Shown here: in pieces, positions 33,701 to 44,000 of the stretch
Layout of the letters: every line of letters begins with the position of its first letter
How positions within the stretch are numbered: the stretch's first letter is position 1
Origin: Brachionus plicatilis
Taxonomy: Eukaryota; Rotifera; Eurotatoria; Ploima; Brachionidae
DNA: 64,000 bases
Assembly: GCA_010279815.1 (NCBI GenBank)
Contig: QEOQ01000694.1
Coordinates: forward strand, 458,234 to 522,233
Direction: 5' to 3'
The notes under the pieces: model-generated
What the model saw: only the letters and a program-made list of their open reading frames with translations
Told to the model about the DNA's origin: nothing
Database searches by the model: none
Made by a program: the position numbers and the translations under genes

Positions 33701-35289
33701 TATGAGGTATTGTCAATGACGCTAGTAAAAACTAGTATGGTTATTTTTTTAATAAGAGACTCAATCCTTTTTAATGGAAATAATTTAAGTCTTTTAGAAA
33801 AAAAAATTATCCAATTTTTTATGATTTTGTTCTGTTCTTTTGTACTAAACTTCACAAAACCTTATGTCGGCTCATATTTTTGTTTGAAAATTTAAGCCCT
33901 GTACTGGCCATGTAAAATAATGAATTTTTTAAAGCTTTTTTTTCTTATACCAAATTACTCCTGCTTTGGCTTTTATGTACTTTATACACTTTATACCATA
34001 TGAACCCATGTAATAATTTCCTAGTATGTTATCTTTTATGAAACATTTATCTAATATGAATTCAAATAAAAAAAAAATTTACTTAAATTGAATCCCATTT
34101 TGTAAAAAGAAAGCTAACCATTTAATAAACTCCAATTTGACAAAGCAATACGTCTTGCGACGTCTTTCGCTTAGTCAAACCATAGTTAATTTAATGGTTA
34201 GCTTTAATTAACTTGTTTTTTCATTAATCAAATTTTCAATAAAATCAATAAAAGTCTTGATTTGTTACAAGATTTGATTATATCTATTAAATTACCTTAA
34301 AGTAAACATAAAGGAATGTTTTCTTTACTAAATAATATGGAACATAGTACATACATCACATAAAAGTCTTGGTTGGTTACAAGATTTTATTATATTCACT
34401 AATTAAAAAAAATTTATTTTATTATATTTAGAAATTAAAAAAAATTAAATAAAGGACACGTAAAGTACATAAAAGATACATAATAGATACAGCACATTAA
34501 ATTAACATGCTGGATTTTTATAACGTCATTGGCAATAGATGAATTTTATAATCAAGTTTTAAATTATTTAAGATCCACATATTTACTAGCAATGAAGGAT
34601 TGTTATTTTAATTGAAAAATTTAAAAATTGGCTACATTTAAAAAATTTTCAATTTAATCATTTAAAAAAAAATTTTAATGAAAACTATTAAAATTTTAGA
34701 TAGAAGCGATTAAACGTGGATTACAATCAGTTTTATCCAAACACATATTTAGTATTTTTACATGGTCCGAGTTTGAATTTAATATATGTGGTGCTGCAAA
34801 TATATCAGTTGAAGATCTTAAGATGTCAAGTAAAAATTTTTTTTAAGAAAATATTTAATTTTATTTTTATGAGTTTAGTTGATTATGATGAAGACATATT
34901 GCCAAATGATAATACAGTTAAATATTTTTGGGAAGCAATAAGTAATTTTACGAATGAAGAACGAAGCAAATTTGTTCGTTTTGTTACGGGTAGAAAACGA
35001 TTACCAGTGAAAATATTCTTTTTCTCTTCAGAGCAGTGAGGAATTGTTTGTTGAATTTAATTCCTGTCTAATTTTAAATTTAAGACCAGCTACAAGCTTT
35101 CCAGACTCTTCAACTTGCAATTGTTCTATTTATTTTCCATCTTATCCCAAGTATTTTCTAAAATTTTTTTAAAATTAATTTTTAATAAACGATTTTTAAA
35201 GTGCTCAAGTGGCTGAAGAAAAATTGCGATATGCAATTTATAATTGTGTGGCTATTGATACAGATTGTTCTTCCTATGAAACTTTATGA
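27777..35289 (+). CDS. HECTD3: HECTD3-like E3 ubiquitin ligase, 11 exons
   Basis: HECT-type E3 ligase, cytoplasmic in mammals, with a DOC substrate-binding domain. Exons: 27777-28342, 28393-28621, 30494-30615, 30664-30780, 30841-30932, 30994-31462, 31514-32102, 34700-34829, 34879-35035, 35085-35150, 35202-35289. All junctions are GT/AG and phases sum to exactly 875 codons (874 aa; human 861). DOC/APC10-like region about 230-400 ([42 protein letters not shown]). HECT part from about 530: [67 protein letters not shown] and [13 protein letters not shown]. The catalytic Cys is in [13 protein letters not shown] (Cys835, exon 10), and the end [17 protein letters not shown] matches HECTD3. The start is the first in-frame ATG. 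Introns 2 (1.87 kb) and 7 (2.6 kb) are long; the rest are about 48-61 bp. Confidence 0.92.
28622..30493 (+). other. HECTD3 intron 2 (1.87 kb)
   Basis: AT-rich intron with no reading frame, inverted repeat or named element that I could support. Confidence 0.6.
32103..34699 (+). other. HECTD3 intron 7 (2.6 kb)
   Basis: Longest intron of the gene. It holds a GC-richer repeat segment at about 32670-32740, and an imperfect direct duplication of AAAAGTCTTG(A/G)TTNGTTACAAGATTT at about 34250 and 34363. The forward frame 32945-33220 is Phe/Lys/Leu-rich low-complexity sequence and is not a gene. Confidence 0.6.
32672..32742 (+). repeat. GC-richer interspersed repeat, copy 1
   Basis: Core GGGTCCGAGGTGGAGCCCTG, then GGTTTAGGAATTCCGATATG and TAGTAGATTAGA. 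A second copy at about 59403-59455 shares GAATCCCTGGTTTATGAATT and TGTTGTAGATTAGAG. It stands out from the AT-rich background and is probably the end of a SINE or LINE family. Confidence 0.55.
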
Positions 35290-35686
35290 ATTATTTAGGC
35301 TTCACAATTAATTGCTCAAATTGAGTCTTTTAGTTGATTTTTGAATTTTAGATTTTTTTCTTTAAGAGAAATTATTGAATTTTTTTTTTAATTATAACAT
35401 CAAAATGTAAATAAAATAATATTTTCGAATTCATTTTATTTTCAAACTTAGTTTATTTTATGTATCAAAAAAATTATTTAAAATATAGGTTAAAACAACT
35501 TGTTAAAACATATTTATATAAAGTACAAATTAAAATTAACTTCAGCATTTTTTTTCTTTTCCTTTTCCTCTTTCTTTTCAGTTAAATTTTCGTAAATTTA
35601 CGTAAATTCCAATTGACGAATCAGTACTGTATTAACTTTTATACTTTTTTACAGTCTTCATAAAATTTTTTCAAAAAATAAATATT
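35290..35686. other. HECTD3 3' flank
   Basis: A possible polyadenylation signal AATAAAAT-type string follows near 35410. No other gene. Confidence 0.35.
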
Positions 35687-35695
35687 TATTATTTA

Positions 35696-36050
35696 GGCAT
35701 TGTGAAATTTCATACAAAACTTCCAATACAAAAATAAAAAAATTTTAATAACTTTTTTTCAAAATGTCAAAAACTTGTTCTGTAAATGAAACAAAGTGAA
35801 ACAACTGTTGTTTCACCTTTTGCGGAAGTCTGCAAAATCTGTGCAAATTCTGCAAAATTGCACCCTATTTAAAAGTATTTAAAATTAAACGGAATTAATT
35901 TGCACAGATTTTGCAGACTTCCACAGTAGGTGAAACAAAAGTTGTTTCACTTTGTTTCATCTACAAAACTAGTTTTTGACATTTTTAAAAAAAGTTATTA
36001 AAATTTTTTTATTTTTGTATTGGAGGTTTTGTATGAAATTTCACAATGCC
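35696..36050. mobile_element. 355-bp hairpin MITE with 9-bp target duplication
   Basis: Almost the whole unit is one inverted repeat. It starts GGCATTGTGAAATTTCATAC, ends GTATGAAATTTCACAATGCC, and the arms extend about 170 bp to a short centre near 35880. It is flanked by TATTATTTA on both sides (35687-35695 and 36051-36059). The right end stops 35 bp before the stop codon of the HExxH gene, so it may supply part of that gene's 3' UTR. Confidence 0.85.
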
Positions 36051-36085
36051 TATTATTTAATCAAAATTTTTCACATATCTTAATA

Positions 36086-37132
36086 TTAAAAACGAGAAAA
36101 GTGTTTTATCAAACGACAACGGAATGCCATTTTTGGTAAACTCTCAGTAGGAATTGTAAAAAGGCAAGCTTTTTCAATATCCAATTCAACAAAGTTTTCA
36201 TTTAAAATATTACTGAGATAATTTTCACAATATTCATTGTTTATCACACTAGCAGATCCGAACCAATCTATAACATGCTTAAAAAACTTAATTTCAGCGT
36301 TGAAACCACACTCATTTACATTTTTCTTTATATCTTTATCTCCAATTCGAACCAATTCAGGACTCGAAAGATTAAAATCCTTTAATTTGAATCTTAAAAC
36401 AATATGTGACAATTCATGAATGACCAGGGCTAAAAAATTCAATTTCATAGTAATAATTTTTTTTGTGTCACTGATTAAGAAATTGTTTAACTTAATGAGC
36501 CGATTTAAATTGACATATATGGCGTTTCGTTCAGAAAACCCATCAAGATCTTCAAAATTACTATTGAAAAAAATCAGTTCCACTTTGTCATAATTGAATT
36601 CATCACTTTTTTTAACAACTTCCTGAATTAGGAGATTAACTTTATCCTTGATAATTGTTGCCTTAATTATTTTGTTAAAAAGGGTCATCAAATCAGCTAA
36701 AAAGTGGTATTTGCTGATGTTAACGTTAACATCGATTGTTGAAAAACACATAAAATAATGCTGAAATTCTTGTTTGGCTGTTCCTAAATCGACAGAAGAA
36801 TAATCTGACTTGCTACCGTGAAGCAAATAGAAACACTGAGCAAGCTTTGATTCAGAGAAAGAATCGTCTTGAATGAAGTAAAAAAAATCTCTAAGCAAAA
36901 CGTGATCAAATTTTGGAGATTGAATTATCGAAGGATGTAAACATAAATTTCGGATTATCAATTCTTTAGAATGTTGAATTATTTCCTTTTTGTCCAAATC
37001 ATAAGATAATCCGATTTTTCGGTTTATTTGGGGTGTCAAAACATTTAAACTTGTTCTCAATTTTTCGAACGAAAACTCTTGAGAGGCTAGATCAGCTTCA
37101 ATAAACATTTTCATGAAAAGTTCAGAAGCCAT
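36086..37132 (-). CDS. Uncharacterised 348-aa protein with HExxH zinc-peptidase motif
   Basis: Intronless frame beginning MASELFMKMFIEADLASQEF; I do not recognise the family. The key segment is LNFLALVIHELSHIVLRFKL, with HELSH at 239-243 on a hydrophobic helix, as in zincin metallopeptidases. Downstream acidic residues in NVNECGFNAEIKFFKHVIDW (Glu274 or Glu280) are suitably placed for the third zinc ligand of a gluzincin. No signal peptide or membrane segment, so a cytosolic enzyme or a degenerate peptidase-like protein is most likely. Upstream, a strand-like VELIFFNSNFEDLDG and ERNAIYVNLNRLIKLNNFL precede the motif. Function unknown; the zinc-site call is inference from the motif. Confidence 0.72.
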   Translation of the reverse strand: MASELFMKMFIEADLASQEFSFEKLRTSLNVLTPQINRKIGLSYDLDKKEIIQHSKELIIRNLCLHPSIIQSPKFDHVLLRDFFYFIQDDSFSESKLAQCFYLLHGSKSDYSSVDLGTAKQEFQHYFMCFSTIDVNVNISKYHFLADLMTLFNKIIKATIIKDKVNLLIQEVVKKSDEFNYDKVELIFFNSNFEDLDGFSERNAIYVNLNRLIKLNNFLISDTKKIITMKLNFLALVIHELSHIVLRFKLKDFNLSSPELVRIGDKDIKKNVNECGFNAEIKFFKHVIDWFGSASVINNEYCENYLSNILNENFVELDIEKACLFTIPTESLPKMAFRCRLIKHFSRF

Positions 37133-37685
37133 TTTAGTACAATTTATTATAAGTAAATAAAATCTAATTTAAGAAAATTAGAATCCATTAGAATATTTGT
37201 CGAGATTTAAATAAATGGATAAATTTAGATGAATCATATTTGAAAAATGGTCCATCTCTTTTTCAATTTCATCTCTCGTTCATTCAATATTTATTTTTTA
37301 TAAAAAAGAAATATATGAAATAAATTAAAAAGAAAAATCACGCAAATTGAAGTTCATGGTCATATATAAATTTCAAATGAAAATTTTAAATTTTAGATTT
37401 AATGAAAAGTATTTTTTCTCAATTTTTCTAATAATAAATGACTAAACTTTTAAACTAGAAAAAAAATTATATGAATTTTTGTATGAATTTTATTTTTAAA
37501 TTTTGCTATCCAAAATTTAACTTTGCTCTGTAATATATTAAAATTAAAATATTATTTAAATCTTTTGGTAGAGTCATAATTTGAAAAAACCAATGTGGAC
37601 TTTAAATTTGTCTTTAAAGTTTTCAAATAAAGATTTTTTAAGAATCAAATAGAGATCAATTAGGAAAAAATATATATATTTTTCA

Positions 37686-37989
37686 GACTTGTTTTTAAGT
37701 CACAAGTCTTAAGTCAAGTCAAGTCAATGATTTAATAAATCCATATTTGATACCAATAAAGTAGTTGCTTCCAAATTCCTGGCTGTTAATCTTAACCCAT
37801 GTGGTCTGTTAATGTAACCAAATTATGAAAAAATTCTCTCAACTGGTCCAAATGAAGCAGATATTGATAAAAATTTTTGTGCAAGTCATAACCTAGACTT
37901 AATAAAAAAAATAAATTTTAAGTCAAGTCATGACTTTGACATAAATTTTTGTGACTTAGACTTAAAACTGTAACTTATAAACAAGTATG
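37686..37989. mobile_element. hAT-like MITE, CAGACTTGTTTTTAAGTC end
   Basis: The left end CAGACTTGTTTTTAAGTCAC and the right end GTAACTTATAAACAAGTATG are imperfect inverted repeats, with GACTT/AAGTC-rich subterminal DNA. The right terminal bases have mutated from GTCTG to GTATG. The flanks ATTTTTTT and ATATTTTT agree at 7 of 8 bases. Related to the intact copy at 54948-55293. Confidence 0.6.
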
Positions 37990-38589
37990 ATATTTTTTTA
38001 ACATTTTAAAATTTAATTTTTAATTAAAAAAAAAATAAAAAAAGCTTATTTAATCATTTTGTTGAGATCTAATTAATTAAGTTTTGAACATGTGATCATG
38101 GTCATTAACTTAAAGTTGCCGAAAATCAAGCTTATTTTAATTAGTGAAATTAATTTTTTAAAAAAATTTATTCAAAATTACTTGAATTGTACAAGATTCC
38201 ATTATACAAGTCATTTCACAGTCCATAATTTTATAACCTGTCCTAAATAAATTAAAATTAGGGTTACCCAATTTTTTAAAAATTTTTTCATGTTTTTCTT
38301 AATGAGAGAATATTACCTGTATTGCAGAAATAATTAATTTTTGTCTAAAAAAATGTTGAAAATAATTAATTTCTGTCTTAGATTATTTTTTTTGTTTTAT
38401 TTCATTTATCATAGAATGTTTAATTAAAAAAAAAAGAAATAAAAAAAGCTTATTTAATCATTTTGTTGAGATCTAATTAGTTAAGTTTAATCAAGTAAAT
38501 AACCAAAAATAATGAGTTTATGTCCTAATAAATAAAAAATTGTCTAAATATTTTATTGTTTAACCAAACATTTTTTTGCAATATCTTTT

Positions 38590-39010
38590 CGACCTGCCTT
38601 AGCTTTTGGAGCAATAGGATCCTTATTGTATTTTGCCATAATAAGATAGCTTTAATCTCTTTGACTCTTTTTGTAAGTCGACTATCTTCCAGTTATGATC
38701 AAAATTAATTGAATATAGGGCTTCGATATGATTGATAAGGACAGCATGGTAGCTCTTGGATATTGAAGAAGAGAAAGAGCCAAATATGCTACTTTGATTT
38801 GAACATAATTTTTTTTCTTATAAGTGACTGGATAAGAATTGCATGTTTTTAAATATAAAAATTAAGAAAAAATAATTAATTTATACTAATTCCGTCAGTT
38901 TTTAGATGAAAAGGTGTGATCCTTTATCTTTAAATCGCCAGCTTTCTCAAAACAAATGCCTCAGATCCTAATACTAATGAAACATCTGAATTTTCAATTT
39001 GCATTTTTTC
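38590..39010 (-). pseudogene. Decayed coding-like remnant
   Basis: On the reverse strand, open stretches such as YHAVLINHIEALYSINFDHN followed by KESKRLKLSYYGK, and farther upstream IENSDVSLVLGSEAFVLRKL, read like protein but are broken by stops and frame changes. No family recognised; a dead transposase is possible. Confidence 0.3.
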
Positions 39011-40303
39011 ATAATTTTTTGGCATAAGACATTATAATTTTCAGTTAATTTCTGATATTTTTCTGGGAAATTTTTTTAATCTTTATATTTCCATGATAGA
39101 GTATGTTTTTACATACCATCAAGGAAACTGCAAGATTCTGACTTCAATAAAAATATAAAATAAACTTAAAGAAAATGATGAATTTAATACTATATTCTTT
39201 AATTTATCAAAAGGTTAATTTGCTTTAATTGTTGACTAAAATTTTATTAAAATAAAATTTTAAAATATAATAAAGACCATAACCAAATTTTTTATTATAA
39301 ATTAATTAATTAAAAAACTTGAACTTTAAACGATGTGATTAAAATTCAATTTTCATTATTATGATAAACTTAATTATCAAAAAAAAATATCTATTGAGCA
39401 TAAACTTTCGTACGTCACAGGCAATATTTTTTCTCTGAACACCAACTTCTGGTAAAGATTTTTTTGCTAGACTCTAATTCAAAATTAAATAAAAGTTTCA
39501 TTTCGTTCAGTAAATAAAGTAATGGCTTAAACATAAATACCAGCGTTAAAATTTACTGATATAATTAATTAACTTATTTCTGTAGGAATCTTGTTATTAA
39601 ATGTAATGATAATTATTATAACTATTCAAATTTGAAGCGTCGAAGTTTTTAACAAATCAAATACAAAAAAAATTCTTTTAAATTTTTAGAAACGAGACAA
39701 GTAACTTATTGGATTTAAAAAATTAACAAAAAAAATAAAGAAAATTGAAAACAAAGTGTCTTTTTTTTCGTTCATTTTTCAAGTCAAAATTAGATTTTTT
39801 CGATGTTCTGGTGTACCTTTATAAAAAAATATGCAATTTTTAAAATAATTTGTGAAATTTTTTGTTGGTTTTTAATGACCAAAAAAAAAAATAATTCGTA
39901 TCAATTTTAGTAAAAGTATGAGCTTAAACTTTATTATATGCTTGTTGCTTCTAAGTTTTCTTTTAAATTTTTTAAGAAAATTAAAAAAAAGTGTCTTTAA
40001 AAATGTATCTTTTATCTGAATAAGTTCATTAGAAATTTAAAAAATCTTTTTTTTTGATTTAAAGAAGACTAATAAAATTCAAAATTAATCTCTGCTTTTA
40101 TGAATATTCTATACTAAGAAATTATAATTTAGTTTTAATGGAAACTTCGAAATTTCAAAATGCACAATTCCCTTAAAACTAGATTTTTATTCATTAAATT
40201 AAATATAAATAAGGTAGCCCAATAATTCTAAATGACTTAAAAAACACATTTAAACTTCTCTTTTTGAAAAATTAAATTCTAAACACATCAACAAATGCTT
40301 GGC

Positions 40304-40816
40304 TTATGTTTTTTTACGATTGAATAACTCTGGTAGCTTAAATGATCTATTGGTTTCAAGTCTATTATTCAATGAATTTATTTTATTCTTGGTGCCTATT
40401 TTAATCTTAGAATGAAACTCGCTAGGATTAAAGTGTAGATGACCAGTATGACTTGCTTCTTGGTTCGGCTTCTTTAATTTCAATTGAACAATTTTGATGT
40501 ATCTAAGTGGACCTGTATCTTCTTCGACGTTTTCTTCATTTGAATTTTGATCAAAGTCATGCGATGCTGAATACTTGAGAGAACTTCTTTTTGGATTAAT
40601 TATTTCCGAGCTGGAAAGAGAGAATCTGACATTTTTGTGACTGGCAACCCTTGGTACAGATTCTTTGTGCCTCTTTAATAATGACTGCTGTTCGGCTCTA
40701 AGCTTTTCCCGTTCAAGAATTATCTTCTGTTGTTCTGTTAGATTTGAAAATACAGTGCGAACATGCGGGATTCGTCGATAAGGATTTTTTATTGACAAGT
40801 GAAAATTTTCTGCCAT
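40304..40816 (-). CDS. Uncharacterised basic 170-aa protein
   Basis: Intronless frame from an ATG, beginning MAENFHLSIKNPYRRIPHVR. I do not recognise it. A charged helix LTEQQKIILEREKLRAEQQS (~26-45) could be a short coiled coil; the remainder is Ser/Lys/Asn-rich and probably disordered, with a basic C-terminus. No signal peptide or membrane segment. Composition is protein-like and unlike the noise frames nearby, so I keep it as a probable gene; it could also be an exon of a larger gene. Confidence 0.55.
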   Translation of the reverse strand: MAENFHLSIKNPYRRIPHVRTVFSNLTEQQKIILEREKLRAEQQSLLKRHKESVPRVASHKNVRFSLSSSEIINPKRSSLKYSASHDFDQNSNEENVEEDTGPLRYIKIVQLKLKKPNQEASHTGHLHFNPSEFHSKIKIGTKNKINSLNNRLETNRSFKLPELFNRKKT

Positions 40817-41083
40817 TTTTTTCGACCTAAAATTTTCTTTTTTTTAAAAACACTTGATTGTTTCAGCAAGCTAAGACTCTTTATGCTTGGTTAGTTTTCA
40901 AACTTCGAACAAGAATTACTCATCTTTTTACCAAGTTTTGAAATTTATAAAATTTTAGGCTTTTATTTTTCAAATTTTTAGACATTCTTGGTATCAGTTA
41001 AACTTAACCGAAACTAATTTGAAAAACGATATGTCATTTTTCGTTAGCCTCAGTATCTCGCAATAAATAGAAAAAAAAAGATT

Positions 41084-44000
41084 TTAAAATAAATTTTTTT
41101 TATTAGAAAAATATATTAACCAATTTAAGGAAAGCCTAATGTAACAAAAATTGACTAAAGAGTTCACTGATGAAGTCATATGACTATAAAGCCTGAAACA
41201 TTGATTCTTTTGTTCATTTAATCCTATTTCTTCACCATTTAGTCTGAAAAGCATTTCTTTTTGAGTTTTATTTTTGTTAGTCGAATTTATTTCTCGAACC
41301 GAATCACAGACTTTTTTGTCCTAGAGAAAGATTAAATTAAATATTTTTTATAAATATTAAATCTAGGTCTGTTTACTTGGCAAATATCCTCACAAGCTGG
41401 ACATATTAAATTTCCGTAATAGAGATTGAAATTGTTTTGATTTTTCCAAGCCAAAGAAAAATTCAATATGTCTCCTTGCTGTTGGCATATTAATCTTTGC
41501 TGTGCCACAAGGACCACTAGGCCGTCATTTGGATCACATTCATACTTTTAATTAAAATTAAAATTTGTAAATACTAAATTTTTATTTTTTACTGATAGTA
41601 TTAAAAATAAATTTAAATTTGATATTCTTTCAGAGAAAGGGTTTTAATTCTCAATAATTTAAAATTTTTTTTGTTTAAATTATTTTATTATTACAAAAAA
41701 GTTAATTTGATTTTGTAATAATATAAAAAATGGTCTTTCAGTAAAAATTCTGATAAATTTTCTTGCAAAATCAATTTTCCAAGCAAAAAATAGACCAGAA
41801 TTTATTAATTTGATAATTTTCAAAATTATTAAGATATAAATTATAAATTTTTTGAAGCTCTTTTCATTGATCTTTTGCTTGTAGCCTTTATTTCTAAATT
41901 TTAAGTTCTAATAATAATAACTTCAATAAAAAGGGTTAAATTCCACAAATTTCTTCTTGATGGTCAGGATTTATTTTGATGGGTGGTTTTTTATTTAATA
42001 GACTTAACATGGAAAAACCTAAAATTATAAAAATATTTTATAATTTGTTTAATGAAAACAAAAAATTAAGCACTAGGTAAATATTAAATTCAGTAAAAAA
42101 ACTCGTTTAAATAATTTTAAGATATATTTTGTTATTTTCATATATTATTCAAAAAGCAAAATTATTGTTTTGTTAACTATTTTTCACATATAACTATCTT
42201 TTATATTTTTAATTAAAAAAAAAGGGTGAACTTATTTTCACGTAAGATATCTGAAAATAAACAATAAAATTTCACGCATTTTGCCTGAAAATAAATTTTT
42301 TTTGTTACTCTTACCTGTTTTAATTTCTATTTATTCTCACATAAATTAATGATAATTGATAATTGAAAAAAATTGAAGTCTATTAAAAAAATTTAAAAAA
42401 CAAATTTTAGTCCTGAGTCTCTTTAATTCAAAATTCAAAATTGATACCTATGATGACTTTCAGCAAGCATTGAACCATTTTTTGTGCAATTGAAGACATA
42501 ACAACTAAAAGGTACCTTATTCAAAAAATGTAGAGAAAGATGTACCAAAACGAGGAACTACAACTTTAAAAGACAGAAAAAGAAAAGCAGCATCACAAGC
42601 TATTACAATTCAGAAATCGAAATCAACCAAAGTAATCGGCACAGCCAACACCCTACTATATGATTTCGTTAAGCAATATTGATTGATATTCAGTCGACAA
42701 CTTGATTATTTCAAAACAAGAAATGATAGACGAAGAGCATGTAACTGTCGATCCGAAATCGATACCTATGTCAATTTTAGACTCAGGCTTCGTTGATACA
42801 AATGGTGTCAAAAAGGATCTCTTGGTTGATTATTTCACAGATAATGGTTTGTTAATGTTAGAAAGTACTTAAAGTTCTTTTTTAAAAAATTTAAATTTAT
42901 TAAAAAAATTTGTTACAAAATTTGTGCTGATAAGTCAATTACATCCGGCGAATGTAAACAAATTTGTCATTTAAAATGTGCTAAAAGAACTTACGCACCA
43001 ACTAAGAAAATTTGGAAATGTAATGATTGTTCGAATTAGTTAATCTATTTTTTCTTTGAATTTTTTCTAATCTTAATTACTTTTACCTGGAATTAAATAA
43101 AATTTTTTCTTACTCATATAATTTACGTGATTTCCAATTCATTTATTTTCAGATAACTTGTGTGAAAATAAACGTTCCCTAAAAAAAATAAAAATTTTAT
43201 TAATTTTAACTTAAGAATTCTTTTAAATTAAAAAAAAAAGTGAGAAGAAAATTTTAAAAGTCTCATAAAATCAATTATACTTAAAAGTCTTCAATTTATA
43301 ATTATTAAATTAAAAATTTTGATTTTAATACCATTTAATTTCAAAATAATAATAGTCGTCTGAATAAAGATGGAGATATTTTACCCTTTCTAGTCGTTAA
43401 TTAGTGTTTAGAACCTTTTTACGAACGTAAAACATTACACTATCATAAGTTATCGAAATAAGTTTTTATAAAAATATTTCAAGAAATTGTTTAATTTTAT
43501 AAAAAATTGATCGAAAAAGATTAGTAAATTTTTCACTTCGAGCTAAATTTTAAATAGGAAATAGAAAATTACTTGATAACATCCTATAGTTTTAGAAACA
43601 GTAATTCTAGATGTACATTCATTCGTGTAAATTAGCCACGATCTGGAATGAGAGAAACATTTTGATTTTGAGCCATAATTTTCGAGAATATAGTTTTTGC
43701 TTTTATCTGGACTATTTTCTTCATAAATGCATCTGCTATCTCTTATTTCATTGTTCATTGACCAACTAACTTGTTGCATAAATGGACAATAGTCTGCTAG
43801 AGCGACTGAACCACCCAGATGCGAAAAAGAATATCGAGGCAACCAATTTTTTGCGTGAGAATGATTTTGGTGATAATACGAATCGAAATTCTAGAGTTTA
43901 AATTAAATTTTAAAAAATTTTAGTATAGCAAAGATTTCAGGCTGTCTGATATGACGCCACCTCGGTAAACCAGTTCAAGAACCGATACAATGCCGTCCGG

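Larger units (their letters stand above)
37133..40303. other. Long AT-rich intergenic region
   Basis: About 3.2 kb without a live gene. Contains the hAT-like element at 37686-37989, a ~50-bp direct repeat (about 38030-38080 and 38435-38485, core GCTTATTTAATCATTTTGTT) and a decayed coding-like stretch at 38590-39010. Confidence 0.45.

Noticed and set aside
38027..38485. ~50-bp direct repeat considered as LTRs
   Set aside because: Too short, with no primer-binding site, polypurine tract or coding sequence between the copies.
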